DNA from: Schistosoma mansoni
Taxonomy: Eukaryota; Platyhelminthes; Trematoda; Strigeidida; Schistosomatidae
Reading direction: 5' to 3'
DNA: 64,000 nt
Assembly: GCF_000237925.1 (NCBI RefSeq)
Contig: NC_031495.1
Span: 11,509,852-11,573,851, forward strand
Shown: positions 21,795-35,467 of the stretch, in pieces
How positions within the stretch are numbered: the stretch's first letter is position 1
Layout: every line of letters begins with the position of its first letter
Translations under genes and position numbers: made by a program
Notes under the pieces: model-generated
What the model was told of the DNA's origin: nothing
The model's input: only the letters and a program-made list of their open reading frames with translations
Databases searched by the model: none

Positions 21795-24700
21795 ATTCCA
21801 TTGTATTGAAAGTAGAGAGCGCTCCAACAGCTTTCCTTAGGGCTACTATTAAACAACGCTAATATGCTTTTGTACCATGCTTAGTAAATGTAGTGGATAA
21901 CTAATGCATTTACTGTATAATTAAACGTTTTATATTGTGTTTAGGTCTGCAGTGGTGATACAGTAAGATTTCGTACTGCGAACTTGTGTCTTGTCGAAGT
22001 TCTAGACTTATTGGAGCTATTAGCATCTCATTAGCTTATTTCAAATTCACTGTAAGCCACGCCGGACTTCCATTTCCGAACTGTGGTACTGGTAGTGCGT
22101 CTACCACGGTGCATTAGTCTGACATCTACCTTGTTTTTTCTTGTTAAGCGATGTATTATGTTAAGGACAACGTCGTAGTCTTGTAACGTGAATATGACGA
22201 TGCTCGGTCCAAATTTATTGATCGACCTGGAAAGCCGATTTCGTAACACGGCTATAAGGATGCTCGCAGATGGGTCATTTGATCACAGGTGGCTCGTGTA
22301 TATTGCGGCCACTGAGTAGGCATTGTGGTTGGGGCTAAAGTACTAGATAAATACGGTAGATTGGCTAGTGAGTCTTCGTGATTATGACTGCTTACACATA
22401 CTACGAATGCCTACATTTCGCTCACCTCGACTAATGTTGAATGGCATACGAGTAGGTAGGAGGGAAGCGGAAACGTGACACAGACCTACGGGGTGACTGA
22501 CCATTCAACTGAGCAATGTAGGTAGACGGAAACCACATGGTTGGAGTCTGGATGTCCAGTGTGTAGTGTCTAGTACTATGTCAAGCTTGCATGGGTAATT
22601 CTGGCTTCCGAACAGATCAATTTATATATTCATCTTCAGTCGGTCTTTGACCCTGTCAATTATTCACTAACTTTTGACTGTCTTTGTATGAGTGTATGGT
22701 TGTGAACCGCTTACTCTATTCATCACATGCATTTAGCTTATTCATGTATAGATAGATAGAGTGCATAAAGTAAACCCAGCTCAATCCATATTTGCTTCTT
22801 ATTATCATCGTCACACAAGCAGGGGGTTAGCTTAGGTTCAGCTTAGTGGGCTTACATTCATGGCACACTCATTCGTTCTTTTGAATTGGAGTTAGATTAA
22901 CAGACCACTAAATTTGTACAAAATGGTGACATGACTTAGGGCCATTTATAATGGCTTAATTGTATCCACTCTTTTTCTTCCCTTATCTCCTGAGATCCTA
23001 TACTTCCTCCGTTTTTACAAGTAGTCTCTCCTACTACTATTGGTCTTGCAACCTGCCTTAAGAATTTCATGGGCGTTAATGTAGGATGCCAGTATGAACA
23101 TTTGTTAGGTCCTAAGTCCTATGTGGCTAGCGTCCTACGACACTGCCCACTCGTCTTGACCATGCATTCTTGTTCACAAGGTTAGATATTTGCTTACAAG
23201 GACGTTTCTCGTCACCCCTGTCTCCGTACATTCGCTACCGAGTAATACTGTGAGTATGTTTAAGCTTTGAAACTCAAAGATGTCTATTTTCCCAACCAGA
23301 TATTGTATTCGTTACTCTTATCTATTGTTACTTTACATTCATCAACTGCGAAACAACCTCCAACAACTTGAAATTTATCGGGAAACAATATGTCAATTGG
23401 CATTTTGCTTCGACAGGAAATCTAAGTTCCTCGGAAAAACAGTTAAATTGTATGTGCTCACCTTCGCGATCGTGCGTCCACCATATGATCAGCTGGATGC
23501 TGTTCAAAGCGTGGGCCTTGGCAAGTCAAGGAAAAAGAGAGTGCACAAGGTAAACAAAAATAGTTGGCACATCTATATGTAAGTTCGGATAACAGCTAGG
23601 AAGTCAGCCAAAATCCATTTTCAAATGGTGTTAGTATAAAAATGATTCGATTCAAATATATGTATCTTCATTCATAACACATCAGTATTTCAATTAAAAA
23701 TATAATTTTAGATGTACCAAGTGTTTAAAATTTGGAAATACATTGATATTGTAAACGAGCCTTAGCTATAGGTCTACCTATTGTCTTTTAAGAACCATTT
23801 AGTCAAACGACTTTCCAAGTGACGTATGCTAATGGTATTACGTAGAAAGGTCTGCGCCGTTTAATATTTTCCTGCGGCAAATAGTAAACGACTAATTTTG
23901 CGAAAAGATGAGACTTCAATTGCGAATAAGGAGGAAAGGTATGTCTTCCCAGTTGAAATTTCGGGAATTTCTCCGTAGTATATGAAAAGTTTGAGAACTT
24001 CATGATAAATATTACGAGATCTCCTCAGACTCCATGGCGATCCTGAGGTCTCACCCGAAACAGGAGTTTCGAAGATTTCTTAATGAGTTGATTGTACTTC
24101 TCCAATGTCTATGTAACTTAAAAATATTAGGGTAGAATCCTAAAGTTTCACATTTAGGATATCTCCCCAAAATTCCAACATATTCTGGAGACGGTCCTTA
24201 GAGCAGTAGAAATTTTGCGGTTTTCGGTCGCAACTTTGACAGAATCTCCAAAAAAATTTAAATTTTCCCCAAAGTTGAGTGATTCGATAGCGTGAGCGGT
24301 CCCAATGTATTTCAGTAATAGAAACTAGTGCTAAGTGTACAGACGTTCAGAATACCATAAGACTAAAACAGTTTTCTGACACCCGTCTACTGCATTAAGT
24401 ATCTCAGTGTAATCGTATCCTCATGATTCATTGATCATACTGAATTGCACAGACTACTGACTAGTCAGAATAGGAAGCCCATATGCCTATTCAGGGTAAT
24501 CACTGAGACAACATATTCTACTATCTAATAGTAACTTTCCTATGCTCTAGCTGAAATATCCCTGATTATTGAAATGTTTTTGAAGGACTCTCGCGATTCG
24601 GAAAACCAAGAGATTTTGGAAGTGATAGGAAACGGAAATGAACAAAATTAGACTGCGTTCGGCTTTCTTAATAAAGCATGAGGAGTTAGTTACTCCTAAT

Positions 24701-27700
24701 TAGAATGCTGTTACAGCAGTTTGCCGTTCTCGTTGAGTCTTCTGCTATGTAACCTTTCCAAACGTTCAGCTACACCCGAGATGTAAACGTATTGGAGGCT
24801 GAATTTTACATATTTGTTATTATGAGATCTGAAATCCTCATCCATATCGACGTAAATCCCACGTTAACTATGCAGTATAGTAACTTGGACTGACACAACT
24901 GCACCAAGCTCTAAAATTATTTTGGGCGACTGATTACTTAGTACAAACTACTTATGAGTGGAAATGTACTGACTTTAAGGACAGACATATCAAGATAGAG
25001 AGTTAGAACACATATATGCCTCGTTGTATGTTCCCGGTCAGTATTAGTACACATCATGCTTACAAATCATGAAGCATTAGTTCATTCAAGGAGGTTGCGT
25101 TGCAATACAAATTGTCACTAAACAATGGGACGATTTCGAAGTACCACCATTAATTCACTCCTACAATGGTATAGAAATACCATTGGTAGGAGGTTGCAGC
25201 TACTGCTACTAACATAAAAGACTAGGGATAACGTATACTTGGGAAAATATCAGCCAGTGGTCGTTACTAAATGTTCCCACCTAATTCTGATGGCTTTGAG
25301 GATATACAACTAACTGAATTATCTTCCATCTTAGGTGAAAATGAGCAGTTTAGTAGACACTGGCATTACACTTGAAGGGTGAATGCTGGCAAGTTGGTTT
25401 TGTTCCTAAGCTAGTCGGATCATCCAGGAGTGTAAATCTATCCTGGAAAAAAGTTGGATGCTACACATAAATTTCACAGCAGTAGAAAACGTTTAGGGCT
25501 TCCGTCACTGACAGCTACCCCTATAAATAGTATCCACAACATTTAATTTTTTCTAATAATCCATTGGTGATGGTGAACTCAACTTAATATTTAAGCCATT
25601 TAGTATCAGGGATAAGCGCTTCCACATCGAGTCTCAAAAAGGCGAACATTAGAGGGTTGAACCAGCTTGCTGACCATAAATGGGATAAGTATATCGATAT
25701 CTTAAGATTCTCTTCGATATGAGTACATAAACAGAATCAAAATACATTAGTTCTGTTAGAAAATTCAATCTATGTGCGTTGACCTATACACAAAAACCCA
25801 TAAAAGCTGTAGAATTGTAGAGATCCTATCTTTATAAAGGTGGTTCCACACTATATAGTACCAGCGGCTTCATAACCAAAGCAACGCAGAACAATATGAA
25901 GTATTATGATAGACCTCGACAGGACAGTGATGTACTGAGGTGAGGAAAGACTCACGTGTCCTTACTGGATACGCTACAGATCGGGACGAACAGACCTACA
26001 CTTTAGTTTCAGTGGGGTTATAGAGTACACTAAACCACGCTAGTTTTTTCTAAGTTTTTAGTCACTATGCAATTATGATGACATTTACCTCAGAAGTGGT
26101 GAAGCTAAATGCTCACTGTTGATAACGAACGGATGGTATATAAATAAGCTGGTGAAAATATAAGGAGCAGGACCCCAGCTCATCGACCAGTATTCAATTA
26201 AGTAGCTGGAGACATCATCCTTTAAAAAATTGACAACAGGAGGGACATGCACGTTTTTCTTCTGGTAAAGAAAAATGCAATACAAAACAGATATGAAGAT
26301 ATCATTTACAAAAGTTTGGAACTGAATATGTTGCAAAATATGGTTTCCATGTTGTAAATGTTGGGAATCAAGACCCACTGGTGCAAGATTTCCAGAAACC
26401 ACTAGGTACTTTCGCTTTTGGGAATTTTAGTAAAAAGCTAACACACTATGATAGGAATGAAGCTATTTGTGAAACAACATAAGCTCCAAACTTTGGGACA
26501 AAACTAATCCATTTTTAGAGATTCCCATTGAGAACTTCTAGAAAATGCAAGCGAAAATCAAACCAGGTGTGGAATTTTTTCACTAAATCCACCTGGTATT
26601 CTTTCAGGCTTGGAATATTTCCCCGGAATTGACCTAAAATTCCTCAAGGATGGAGGTTTTCACAAAACGATTAGTAATTTGACACAGAATTTTCATGCAA
26701 TTTGAGGAAATGCCGTGAATCACTGATAGGAACTCCAAAAGTATTATTAAACTTAGGCTTTTTGCCAGATTGCACCTAAAATTCTCTTAGGCGCACGATT
26801 TTGTCGGATAATCAGGAAAAATGCTCTGATTTTCCAATATGAAATTAAAAAATATCTACTGGTCCTGGGTTTTTTACTAGCAATATCTCCAGATTACCTC
26901 ATTAGTTAACATTAAGGATCTGGAAAGAAATCCCGTTTCCTAACAATTTTGTCATTACCAAAGCTTAATTGTTAACTAATTGCTACAGAGGAGAATTAGC
27001 TTCTGCTTATAATGCACTTATCGTTTAATACTGTTTTCGAAACTTCGTTTCATCGGAAAAACTGGCATCGTCAGATTAATAAACGTAATACGAGTGGTCC
27101 TTTTTCCTAAACACCTTCATACCTGAAATTTTGATTATTTACGACTACAATCAGAAGACTGGAGTAATATCAACGGAAATGCTTATTACAATAAGTGAAT
27201 AATTCGCACAATAAGGAGATTCTAATACACATTTAAAGGTGTCATTTCGGATAAGAGAATGAACAGTCGTGAATTTGATTCTATTATGTCCGCCGTCCCA
27301 CGTTTAGCTTCGACAGATGACTTCATGATAGATATCAGTTTATAGCTACCTGAGTTAAATCTCCCATACTACAAGCACTAAAAAAGCAGATACTACTTAC
27401 AAATAGCACCGGTTCCCCATAAATTATAGTGTACAAACTTAGGTCACGTATTCTCAAATGTTTACGTGTAAAATTTTCAGTAGAGGTAACATATATAGGA
27501 AACCTGGTGCTACTCTTTAGTCAACTATAGGAATAAGATGAACTGAGATTATAAGAAAGTACAATTACAACGTGAGACTGAAGTGAAATATATAAATCAA
27601 GAACTTAGATCACTTTGTAGCCAACAAGTTAAGGTCCCATGGTTCTAAACGATTTACGATACAACCATAGGATATTAGTTACACTCGATAGTTTTTATGA

Positions 27701-28284
27701 ATAGTGAACTACTACACGAGTTCATACATAAAGACCGTATTAATTTTCAAGGTTTTCATCAGGAATATACACCAACTAGGATTTTAGCGGTTTGCGCTCC
27801 GCCAGAAGGTACTTCGAGCACTACGATGGATTGGATAATGAGGACAGCAGGAGGAAAGAAGGAGAAAAGTGAGTCAACTACCCAAAAGGTGCACACAAAA
27901 GCAATTAAATATAACAAGGGAATCAACAGACATAAGTCAGTAATAATATAAGCCTCCGATGAAGACAATCACAGGATCGAAAAATGAAACACAGTTCAAC
28001 CAGATACATGATATATGTGCGGATTTAGCGCGGAAATCTGAATATTTTATATACAAAATTTATTTCCAATCAGAAGTCTACGTAACACTCTTTGGAAGCT
28101 ACGAACAATGTTATCAATTGGCACTGAGCCACAAAACACAACGGAGAAATTATTTTCCATAGGGTGAGAAAGGCATATTACGTCAAAAAACTACTAATAA
28201 CTTGACAACTTCTCATTGGTTGATAGACGACCTGCATCCGTCTGACCTAACCCTAATGCCTTATGTCCTTGAAAAAAATGGTTG
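21795..28284. other. 6.5 kb without recognised genes
   Basis: No domain, repeat family or RNA gene could be supported across this block. About 22795-22870 resembles 46561-46640 at moderate identity, so an old dispersed repeat is present. A weak RNase H-like string lies near 26415-26470. Open stretches at 23280-23582, 26085-26402 and 27697-27951 have no recognisable motifs. Confidence 0.4.
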
Positions 28285-28740
<456 letters not shown>

Positions 28741-28797
28741 TTCACTAGCATGTGAGCAGCTGGTGATCTGCAACTGGTCCACACGAGAACGTATCAA

Positions 28798-28813
28798 GGT
28801 CCTTTTTAGGACC
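28798..28813 (+). terminator. Histone mRNA 3' stem-loop (copy 1)
   Basis: GGTCCTTTTTAGGACC: a six-pair stem with a four-T loop followed by ACCACCA. This is the processing signal bound by stem-loop binding protein that replaces a poly(A) tail on replication-dependent histone mRNA. Confidence 0.9.
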
Positions 28814-29045
28814 ACCACATTGTGATTTATCTTTGTTTTGTAACCGTATGGGTAACTTGTGTGGTTTGGACTCTCAACGATGAGTGTTGTGTTACTACAT
28901 TTAGTGTTTGGTATTCATGTTAGTGTATCGATACTTGTACGGGTGCTCGTTTTTGTTTACCCAGATCTCGTTGAGTTTATAATTGTGGAAGTGTAACTCA
29001 AGATATAATCTGCGTTCACATTGTCAGTGGTGAAGTTGAGAATGA

Positions 29046-29310
29046 ACATCCAGTAAGCCCTCGGATGCCCTGATACAGTCGAGGGTGGGGGGAGTCCGCT
29101 CTCCCTCTAAAAATGCTTTCACTTGGCCACGTGTACAGCCACTGTCAGGGAAGTCATGCTGACTGCATTCTCGTGGTGGGGGTATTGTTTACGGAATTGA
29201 GAGGACATAGCGAATGTCCGGTGCTTTGACCGTTGTGGTGGAAAGCCTTGATTCCAAACCAGTGGTGCACATGGGCTCCAGGATCTTGAAGGGACGAATT
29301 GCGTATGCAA
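29046..29310 (+). repeat. Interspersed repeat R3 (retroposon-like), partial
   Basis: Matches the left part of the copies at 33.8 and 62.7 kb (GAGTCCGCTCTCCCTCT, then the GTGGTGCACATGGGCTCCAG region) and lacks the AT-rich tail. Full copies end in a TACCAATATTTA...AAATAAATA tail like a non-LTR retroposon 3' end. I do not know the parent element. Confidence 0.6.
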
Positions 29311-29349
29311 TAATGTTGATAATTTGTAATGTGAAGTGGCGTCAAGTGT

Positions 29350-29441
29350 AGACGGTTTCGGTGGTTAATTCACTAGCATGTGAGCAGCTGGTGACCTGCA
29401 ACTGGTCCACACGAGAACGTATCAAGGTCCTTCTTAGGACC
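29350..29441 (+). pseudogene. Histone H4 3' remnant with intact stem-loop
   Basis: ACGGTTTCGGTGGTTAA (29352-29367 with the stop) is the last five codons and stop of H4. It is followed by the same 3' flank as copy 1 and a perfect stem-loop GGTCCTTCTTAGGACC (29426-29441). The rest of the coding region is gone. The flank continues to about 29640 in parallel with 28741-29000, so a tandem H4 unit once existed here. Confidence 0.85.
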
Positions 29442-29659
29442 ACTACGTTGTGATTTATCTTTGTTTTGTAACTGTGTGGGTAACTTATGTGGTTTGGGCT
29501 TTCAACGATGAGTGTTGTGTTTCTATATTTAGTGTTTGGTATTCATGTTAGTGTATGGATACCTGTACGGGTGCTCCTTTTTGTAACCAAATCTCATTAA
29601 GTTTGTAATTGTGGAGGTGTAAATCAAGATATACTTTTGCGTTTATATTGTTAGCGTGC

Positions 29660-30661
29660 ATGCATCTGGGTATTATTGCGATAACCAGTTGTTGTAATGT
29701 TTAGTGACAACGTTATTAGAACTCCTTGATGTCAGTAGATGTGGCCGAATAGGTAACCGTAATCACGTCATGCAGCGTTGTACTTGTTTCGGAATAGTGA
29801 AAGTATATCGAGGCTCGTCGTCAGGTCATTGTGTACCGGGGTGTTATTTCTCGGTGCGAGTGTCACCGAGATTCGCATTTAGTTTTCAGGGGTTGGACGG
29901 CCTTCGCGATGACCCTCGGAAATTTACTCTCAGAATGCTAAGGTTAGTAAGAATTAATTTGACGCAACTGCCACTGGTTCGCTTACAGTTGTTCTGCCTA
30001 TGTAGCTAATCGTACTGCGGCGTATGTGGAACATACTTGAGATGTTATGAGCCGGTACTCCGAAATACAATATTTTAGACCTGTCAATGCGAACTTGACC
30101 TGTCTTTGATCTTGTAGGGTACCTCACTAAGGGTTCTCATTTTTGGTCGGCTGTCAAACTCAACTGAACTTATGATGGATGTGCATTTGTAAGTGAAGTG
30201 TGTAGTTCGAGACAATGTCCTCCACTGTGACATACCGTCTTGAACTCGATGTAGAAGTTGGGTTATGGATTGTTGATGAACAGTTTTTTGATTAATTCCA
30301 TAAGAGCTTACTGGTGTAATCTAGATCTACCTCATTCATCATGCACGCGTAGGATTTATACTCAGCTATGAAGAGTATATATATACATATATATATATAT
30401 ATGTTGCGTCAAAACAAGGTCGCGTAGTTGACATGTCGTTATTAGGAGCTAATGTTTGCGACAAAGCTACAGACCAACTTAAAAACTATTATCCTGTGTA
30501 TTGACTTATTGTGTTCATAAGCTGATGTGCCTATCCTAAAGAATTGGAGTTCTTACGAAATTGTAAACTCGTCTCTAATTTGACCTAACTTGAAGATTAA
30601 TTATTTGATTTCCGAACTATTTCACCCATTGTATTTAATGTTGAGTCAATAAGTTATGTTT
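29660..30661. other. No feature recognised
   Basis: Beyond the H4 flank there is a 101-codon open stretch (29704-30009) without recognisable motifs, and an AT dinucleotide run near 30378-30402. Nothing else supported. Confidence 0.4.
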
Positions 30662-30665
30662 ATTT

Positions 30666-31111
30666 TGTAGTGGAGTGCTTCGTTAATCGATCGTCTCGAT
30701 AACCGTTATTATATCATCGTAAACGGTGTATAATATCAGAAGACAAAGGGAAGCAGCAACTACATTTTTATTGATAAATAACATGGGCTAGAAGGCAGTG
30801 AGCACATTAGCAAATGTAAGCAAGCGAAGGAAAGATGACGCATAGTGGAGATGGCTGGGAAGCCAACTCGCTATGAGCAAGCATTAATCAACATTTATAG
30901 TCAGACAAAAATGAATGACAGACATGCGATGAATAAGATACGAAATGTGCATACACATGCGCTCATATAAAAAATATAGTCAAGGTCGATAAGCGAATAA
31001 TTAACAAGATCAAAATATGACTCATAACATTATAGGTGAATTGGCTTGTCCAGGAACTAGAATAAACTATGTAGGTGTAATATAGTACACGACGTTGCAC
31101 TACTCCCCACA
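30666..31111 (+). repeat. Left LTR, 446 bp
   Basis: Shares with the solo LTR at 5751-6212 the head (CGTTAATCG, CGATAACCG), the middle (ATCAGAAGACAAAGG) and the GGCTGGGAAGCCAACTCG region. Confidence 0.7.
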
Positions 31112-32668
31112 TAGCTCCCCCCAGAGTTTCTGGAGGAAACACTGGTATGCAAAATAAACAAGGGAGAGGAGGTGTATATGCGTTCACAAAACGAAATTAA
31201 AGTATTAGCACATTAATTTGAAAACAACACTGAAATGGCATGTGGATAACGTTAATAACATGTAGAGAAAAAAAGTTGTACTATATCGAATAAGTTAGTG
31301 TCAATCGAGGAGCGAGTTTATTAAACGAAAGTGTCATACTTATGTAAAAAGGTACATGAATATTCTCAAAATGAGGACAGAAATGGAAATGTTAGCATGT
31401 GATTATGAGCAAATTAGTAAGCGTACAAAAAAATTTAACATGCATTTATGTAGTGACTGTCCGAATGATAAAATAACATGTTCGTATGAGCGATTCGAAA
31501 TATCGTGAAAATAGAATATAACATTAATTGCTCTGTAGTGCTGACTGAATATGAGGATAAAGAACAGTAAAATATGAATATGTCCCGATAAGCCGCAGGA
31601 GAGTAAATAGAGTCGATTGGCGATTAGTGGATTCGAATTTACATGCCGGGAGTTCATGTGGGATAAAAATAATTCAGTCGTACGATGATGACTGCATCAA
31701 CGGGTGATATTCGTGCTATACTGCTATTGATAGTGATAATAAAATGCGAAGTTGTCGTTGCGCTGGGTTATCGTTAAATATGTATTGGCTGAATGACCAG
31801 AGGAACAGGATAGTGACTGCGGAGACGAGATATGCGGAGTCGTATTCCTTTTTGGTCATGAAGCCTAGCGTGGTTTGTGTAGTTAGAGGGATATGCGCTC
31901 AACCTCGTTTGTTACTAAACCGTATTAAGGCATAATAAAAGTACCAATACATATGATTATCGATGACGGCGATTGAGACTGACTTGAATGTGACGAACAA
32001 GAGTGTATCTATGAGAGACTAGCTCTAAACTCTATGTTCTTGTATACCATGCAATGGAAATAGAATGCTAATTGCAGTAACCAAGTATTTTTGATGCGTA
32101 GTAGATGATACAGCATTCAGATTTACATGTCGATGAATAGATAATATGAACATAATCATTACTAATCGGCTGGTAATGCGGCTTCAAACACGACGGTTGC
32201 TGCGTACCAATGAGATGAATGGACATTAGTTGCGTCGAGAACATAAGTTTCTACTATCGGGAGTATGACTCCAAACTTATGTCTATGATAGAGTGCAATG
32301 TTAGACCGAAAACGACATGAAAAAAATTGGAAAGAACTCACTTGAATCAGGAATAATTTACGTCATTGGATAATAAAAATAATCCGGTGAGTTTGGAATA
32401 TCAAAACGTGTAATGTCCACATAATTATAATTTGTTCGATTAGTGATTCGACTGCGTAAATGCTATAGTTTAACGTTAATACGAACAAAAATAATAATTC
32501 CACGTTAGTTGATGATATGAAATTATTGTAATAATGAGCATATAGAGGTTATTCGAATCATAACAGAATATGTCGTCGACGGTTCCATTTTTGGTTTGTG
32601 TTTGCTCGTTGCGGTCGCCAATTATGTAGTGAGTTCGTACGCAGAGGTTGTCGATTCTTGTCCGTGTT

Positions 32669-32776
32669 CGTTCGGCGAGGCATCCAATTCTGTTGCGTCG
32701 TGCTCGTTCGGCGAGGTATCCAATTCTGTAGCGTCGTGCTCGTACGGCGAGGTATCCAATTCTGTAGCGTCGTGCT
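32669..32776 (+). repeat. 36-bp tandem repeat, three units
   Basis: Units begin at 32669, 32705 and 32741 (CGTTCGGCGAGGYATCC...). They differ by a few substitutions and stay open in several frames because the period is a multiple of three. It sits inside the LTR-bounded element. Confidence 0.85.
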
Positions 32777-33039
32777 CACCAGTTATGTAGTGGCGTTAAT
32801 CTGATTCCTTTTTGATCGCATGAATGATTGTTTGTTGTCAAAATATACGTACTGTCTATCCTCGTATGTATTAAATGACTTTATTCCGCGTTGGTGAACA
32901 ACGTAGTTAAATACGTCAAATACGAGAATGGATTTAGAATACATATAATTTCTACACTCATTGGTCTGGCCAGGGAATCAGAGTGATGAGGCGAATAGAT
33001 GAGAGCGGAACGAAGCAAAGAACATGCGCCATGGAGATT

Positions 33040-33298
33040 GGCTGGGAAGCCAACTCACTATGAGCAAGCATTAATCAACATTTATAGTCAGACAAAAATG
33101 AATGACAGACATGCGATGAATAAGATACGAAATGTGCATACACATGCGCTCATATAAAAAATATAGTCAAGGTCGATAAGCGAATAATTAACAAGATCAA
33201 AATATGACTCATAACATTATAGGTGAATTGGCTTGTCCAGGAACTAGAATAAACTATGTAGGTGTAATATAGTACACGACGTTGCACTACTCCCCACA
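33040..33298 (+). repeat. Right LTR, homologous part
   Basis: 259 bp matching 30853-31111 with one visible mismatch. Upstream of 33040 the sequence no longer matches the left LTR beyond short shared strings such as AGGCGAATA. Confidence 0.75.
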
Positions 33299-33590
33299 AT
33301 TTACACTAAAGGTTTTATCCGTATGATTTGTTGATAATGTAAACTAGACAATGTAACCAGGTTTTTGAAAAAGGCATCCTTGTTATTATGACTGATCTTG
33401 AAATTTTTTTCATGTTGTGGGAAACATCCGAATATGATGTTCACACATTCACTTATTTTCATTAAAATATCACCAATATTGGAGTAATAACATCAATCGT
33501 AGCCTAAATATAAACAAAGTTTGTACTTGTTTCATCATAATTTAAAATTAATTCGTGTTATGGAATGTTTACACATACAAAGGTATGATG

Positions 33591-33602
33591 TATATATATA
33601 AG
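33591..33602 (+). promoter_or_regulatory. TATA box of the small secreted-protein gene (A)
   Basis: TATATATATAAG about 40-50 bases before the ATG at 33641; implies a very short leader. Confidence 0.55.
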
Positions 33603-33640
33603 AATACATATAAACATTAAGCTTTATTCACATTTCAATA

Positions 33641-33699
33641 ATGAAACTCATCTTAATATTTGCACTAATTATTTCGTTGCTGTTAAATGTAACTGCTGA
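33641..33699 (+). CDS. Secreted protein gene A, exon 1 (signal peptide)
   Basis: The gene model joins 33641-33699, 38047-38071, 38140-38275 and 38334-38392: 279 bases, 92 residues plus stop. Exon 1 encodes MKLILIFALIISLLLNVTA, a clean signal peptide, and ends at a donor GTAAGT (phase 2). The mature part is a short, strongly charged peptide predicted as mostly amphipathic helix with a single Cys. Phases fit at every junction and all introns are GT-AG. Signal-peptide first exon, tiny internal exon and long first intron resemble schistosome micro-exon genes (MEGs), which encode secreted variable proteins at the host interface. I do not recognise a specific MEG. Further micro-exons in the 4.3-kb first intron cannot be excluded. 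Confidence 0.65.
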
Positions 33700-33832
33700 G
33701 TAAGTTACTGATTTCTGTTTCTGTAATATTCTATCTATTTCCAATGAAATGAGAACATTAAATTCCGTTCATAACTAATTACAGTATCTAATCAGATTAT
33801 TATCTGATTACTGACTGCCTCCAACTTGGTGG

Positions 33833-34372
33833 TTTCCTTATAGTGCACCCTGATTAGCTCCCAAACCCCCTGGTACTGCTGAGAGTGGGGAGAGTTTGCT
33901 CCCTCTCTCGAAATGCTCTCACATGGCCACGCGTATATAACCTCTGCCGGGGAAGTCCCACTCACTGCCTTCTCGTGGTATTATTGTTGTTTACGAAGTT
34001 GAGAGGACGAAAAGCGAATGTCCGGCGCTTTAACGGGGTTAGTGGACACGGAAAGTCCACCTAGGGGAGTTGGAAAACACTGATTCCAAACTAATGGTGC
34101 ACATGGGCTCCAGGATCCTGAGGGAACAAATAGCGTATAAATCAATCGTTGGTCATCGGCTACCATGGGACTGAATCTCCTCACGTTCTTCACTGCCTTG
34201 TAAATCAGACCTTTAGGTCGAAGGCTCCGGGTGTGACCCCTTAAGAAAACCACCTGCTTCAGTCTGGACAGTATCACAGACCTCACACAAATCCCATTTG
34301 ATTTGTGTGGCGCATATATATCTGGTGCCCCTTCGTACCAATATTTAAGTGTTCAAATAAGTAAATAAATAA
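33833..34372 (+). repeat. Interspersed repeat R3, full copy with AT tail
   Basis: About 540 bp, ending TACCAATATTTA and AAATAAGTAAATAAATAA. Matches 62640-63212 over its length. The 101-codon minus-strand open stretch inside it is shared by the other copy and looks fortuitous. It lies in the first intron of secreted-protein gene A. Confidence 0.75.
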
Positions 34373-35436
34373 TCATCTAAATTTATTTAATGCACAATGT
34401 AGTTGATCTCAAAACTAGAATAAGATTACATAATCGACTGTTTATTATACTAGTTATGTAAGAATAAGAATGTAAGTTGAGTAATCTTGAAATTAAGCTG
34501 TAGGCTATAGATGTTTTGTGTGATATACAACATCAGTAATAATTAGTTTATCATATGAGGGCATAGAAATTATAATAATCATAATATTAAGACGTTACGT
34601 AACTAAGACTAAAATTAGGAAGTAAAACTGAATGTAGTTGAAAATTTTTTTTAGGAAGAGTGAGCATAATTAAGTAAAACGCCATGGTAAGTTAAGGGGT
34701 TGTATACAATGATTAGGCTTATTGATATATATTCCTATGACTTGTGGCGTAAGAGATGAATTGTTAGTGTAGGTCAGTTCGAGATAATTTTATAAATTAC
34801 TGCGGAAGCCAGATTTATGTAGATACGGTGACTAGTATTAAGTAAATAGGAACAACATAGAGGTTTTTAATTTTGTTCATCAGTCAACTATGAGTGACGA
34901 TTTTCAGAAGTACAGCCGAACATTTGGCTTGTACGCCAAATGTAACTGGTTCCGTGGTAGCGGTTGAACTGGTAAAGAAAAATAAAGGTAGCTGAACAAT
35001 TCAACCTTGCTTACGTAAACTCACTACTGATTGGCTACAGAAAGAAAGATATAACTTACTGAACTGAATAATTGTTCTAAGATTATTTTGTATACATCAT
35101 ATCACTATTTCATTGATTATATCGCCTTTGAACTGTAATTTAAAGGATGAAGGTTTATTCAATGAGATCTTTTATTTCATTTCTGGCTCTAAATGAGAGT
35201 TGGGAAAAAGTATGAATCATCCGCCATATTAACAATAAAGTTTACTGTAAAATATTTCCCCTCAATAACCATATTATGTTCTTGTAGACTTATTAGAACA
35301 GTATGACTGAAACTGGATAAATAAATATCTCCCTCTACTTGTGTTCTGATTGCCTTATCTTTACAGGAAGCACTACAAAATTGTAAGCTGTAATGGTATA
35401 CTGTATGAACAGCTCACTTATTAAAATGTTAACTTG
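34373..35436. other. Intronic sequence, no feature
   Basis: AT-rich interior of intron 1 of gene A. I searched by eye for short exons with flanking AG and GT and could not choose any with confidence. Confidence 0.4.
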
Positions 35437-35467
35437 ATAGACAATAAGCAAAGATGGATAGTGGCTA

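Larger units (their letters stand above)
30666..33298 (+). mobile_element. Non-coding LTR-bounded element (LARD/TRIM-like)
   Basis: It starts TGTAGTGG and ends CTCCCCACA, with a four-base target duplication ATTT (30662-30665 and 33299-33302). A 259-bp block at the end of the left LTR (30853-31111) recurs at the right end (33040-33298) with one visible mismatch. The left LTR as a whole (30666-31111, 446 bp) is related to the solo LTR at 5751. The roughly 1.9-kb interior has no gag or pol domain, so the element must be non-autonomous. The right terminal copy has a different upstream half, which is unusual. Confidence 0.7.

Noticed and set aside
26400-26480. RNase H-like string (FGNFSKKLTHYDRNEAICET)
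   Set aside because: Resembles the gypsy RNase H motif F-F-S-K-K-L-x-P only weakly, and no neighbouring reverse transcriptase or integrase motif was found.
29704-30009. 101-codon open frame after the H4 remnant
   Set aside because: No start context, splice sites, motifs or repeat support.
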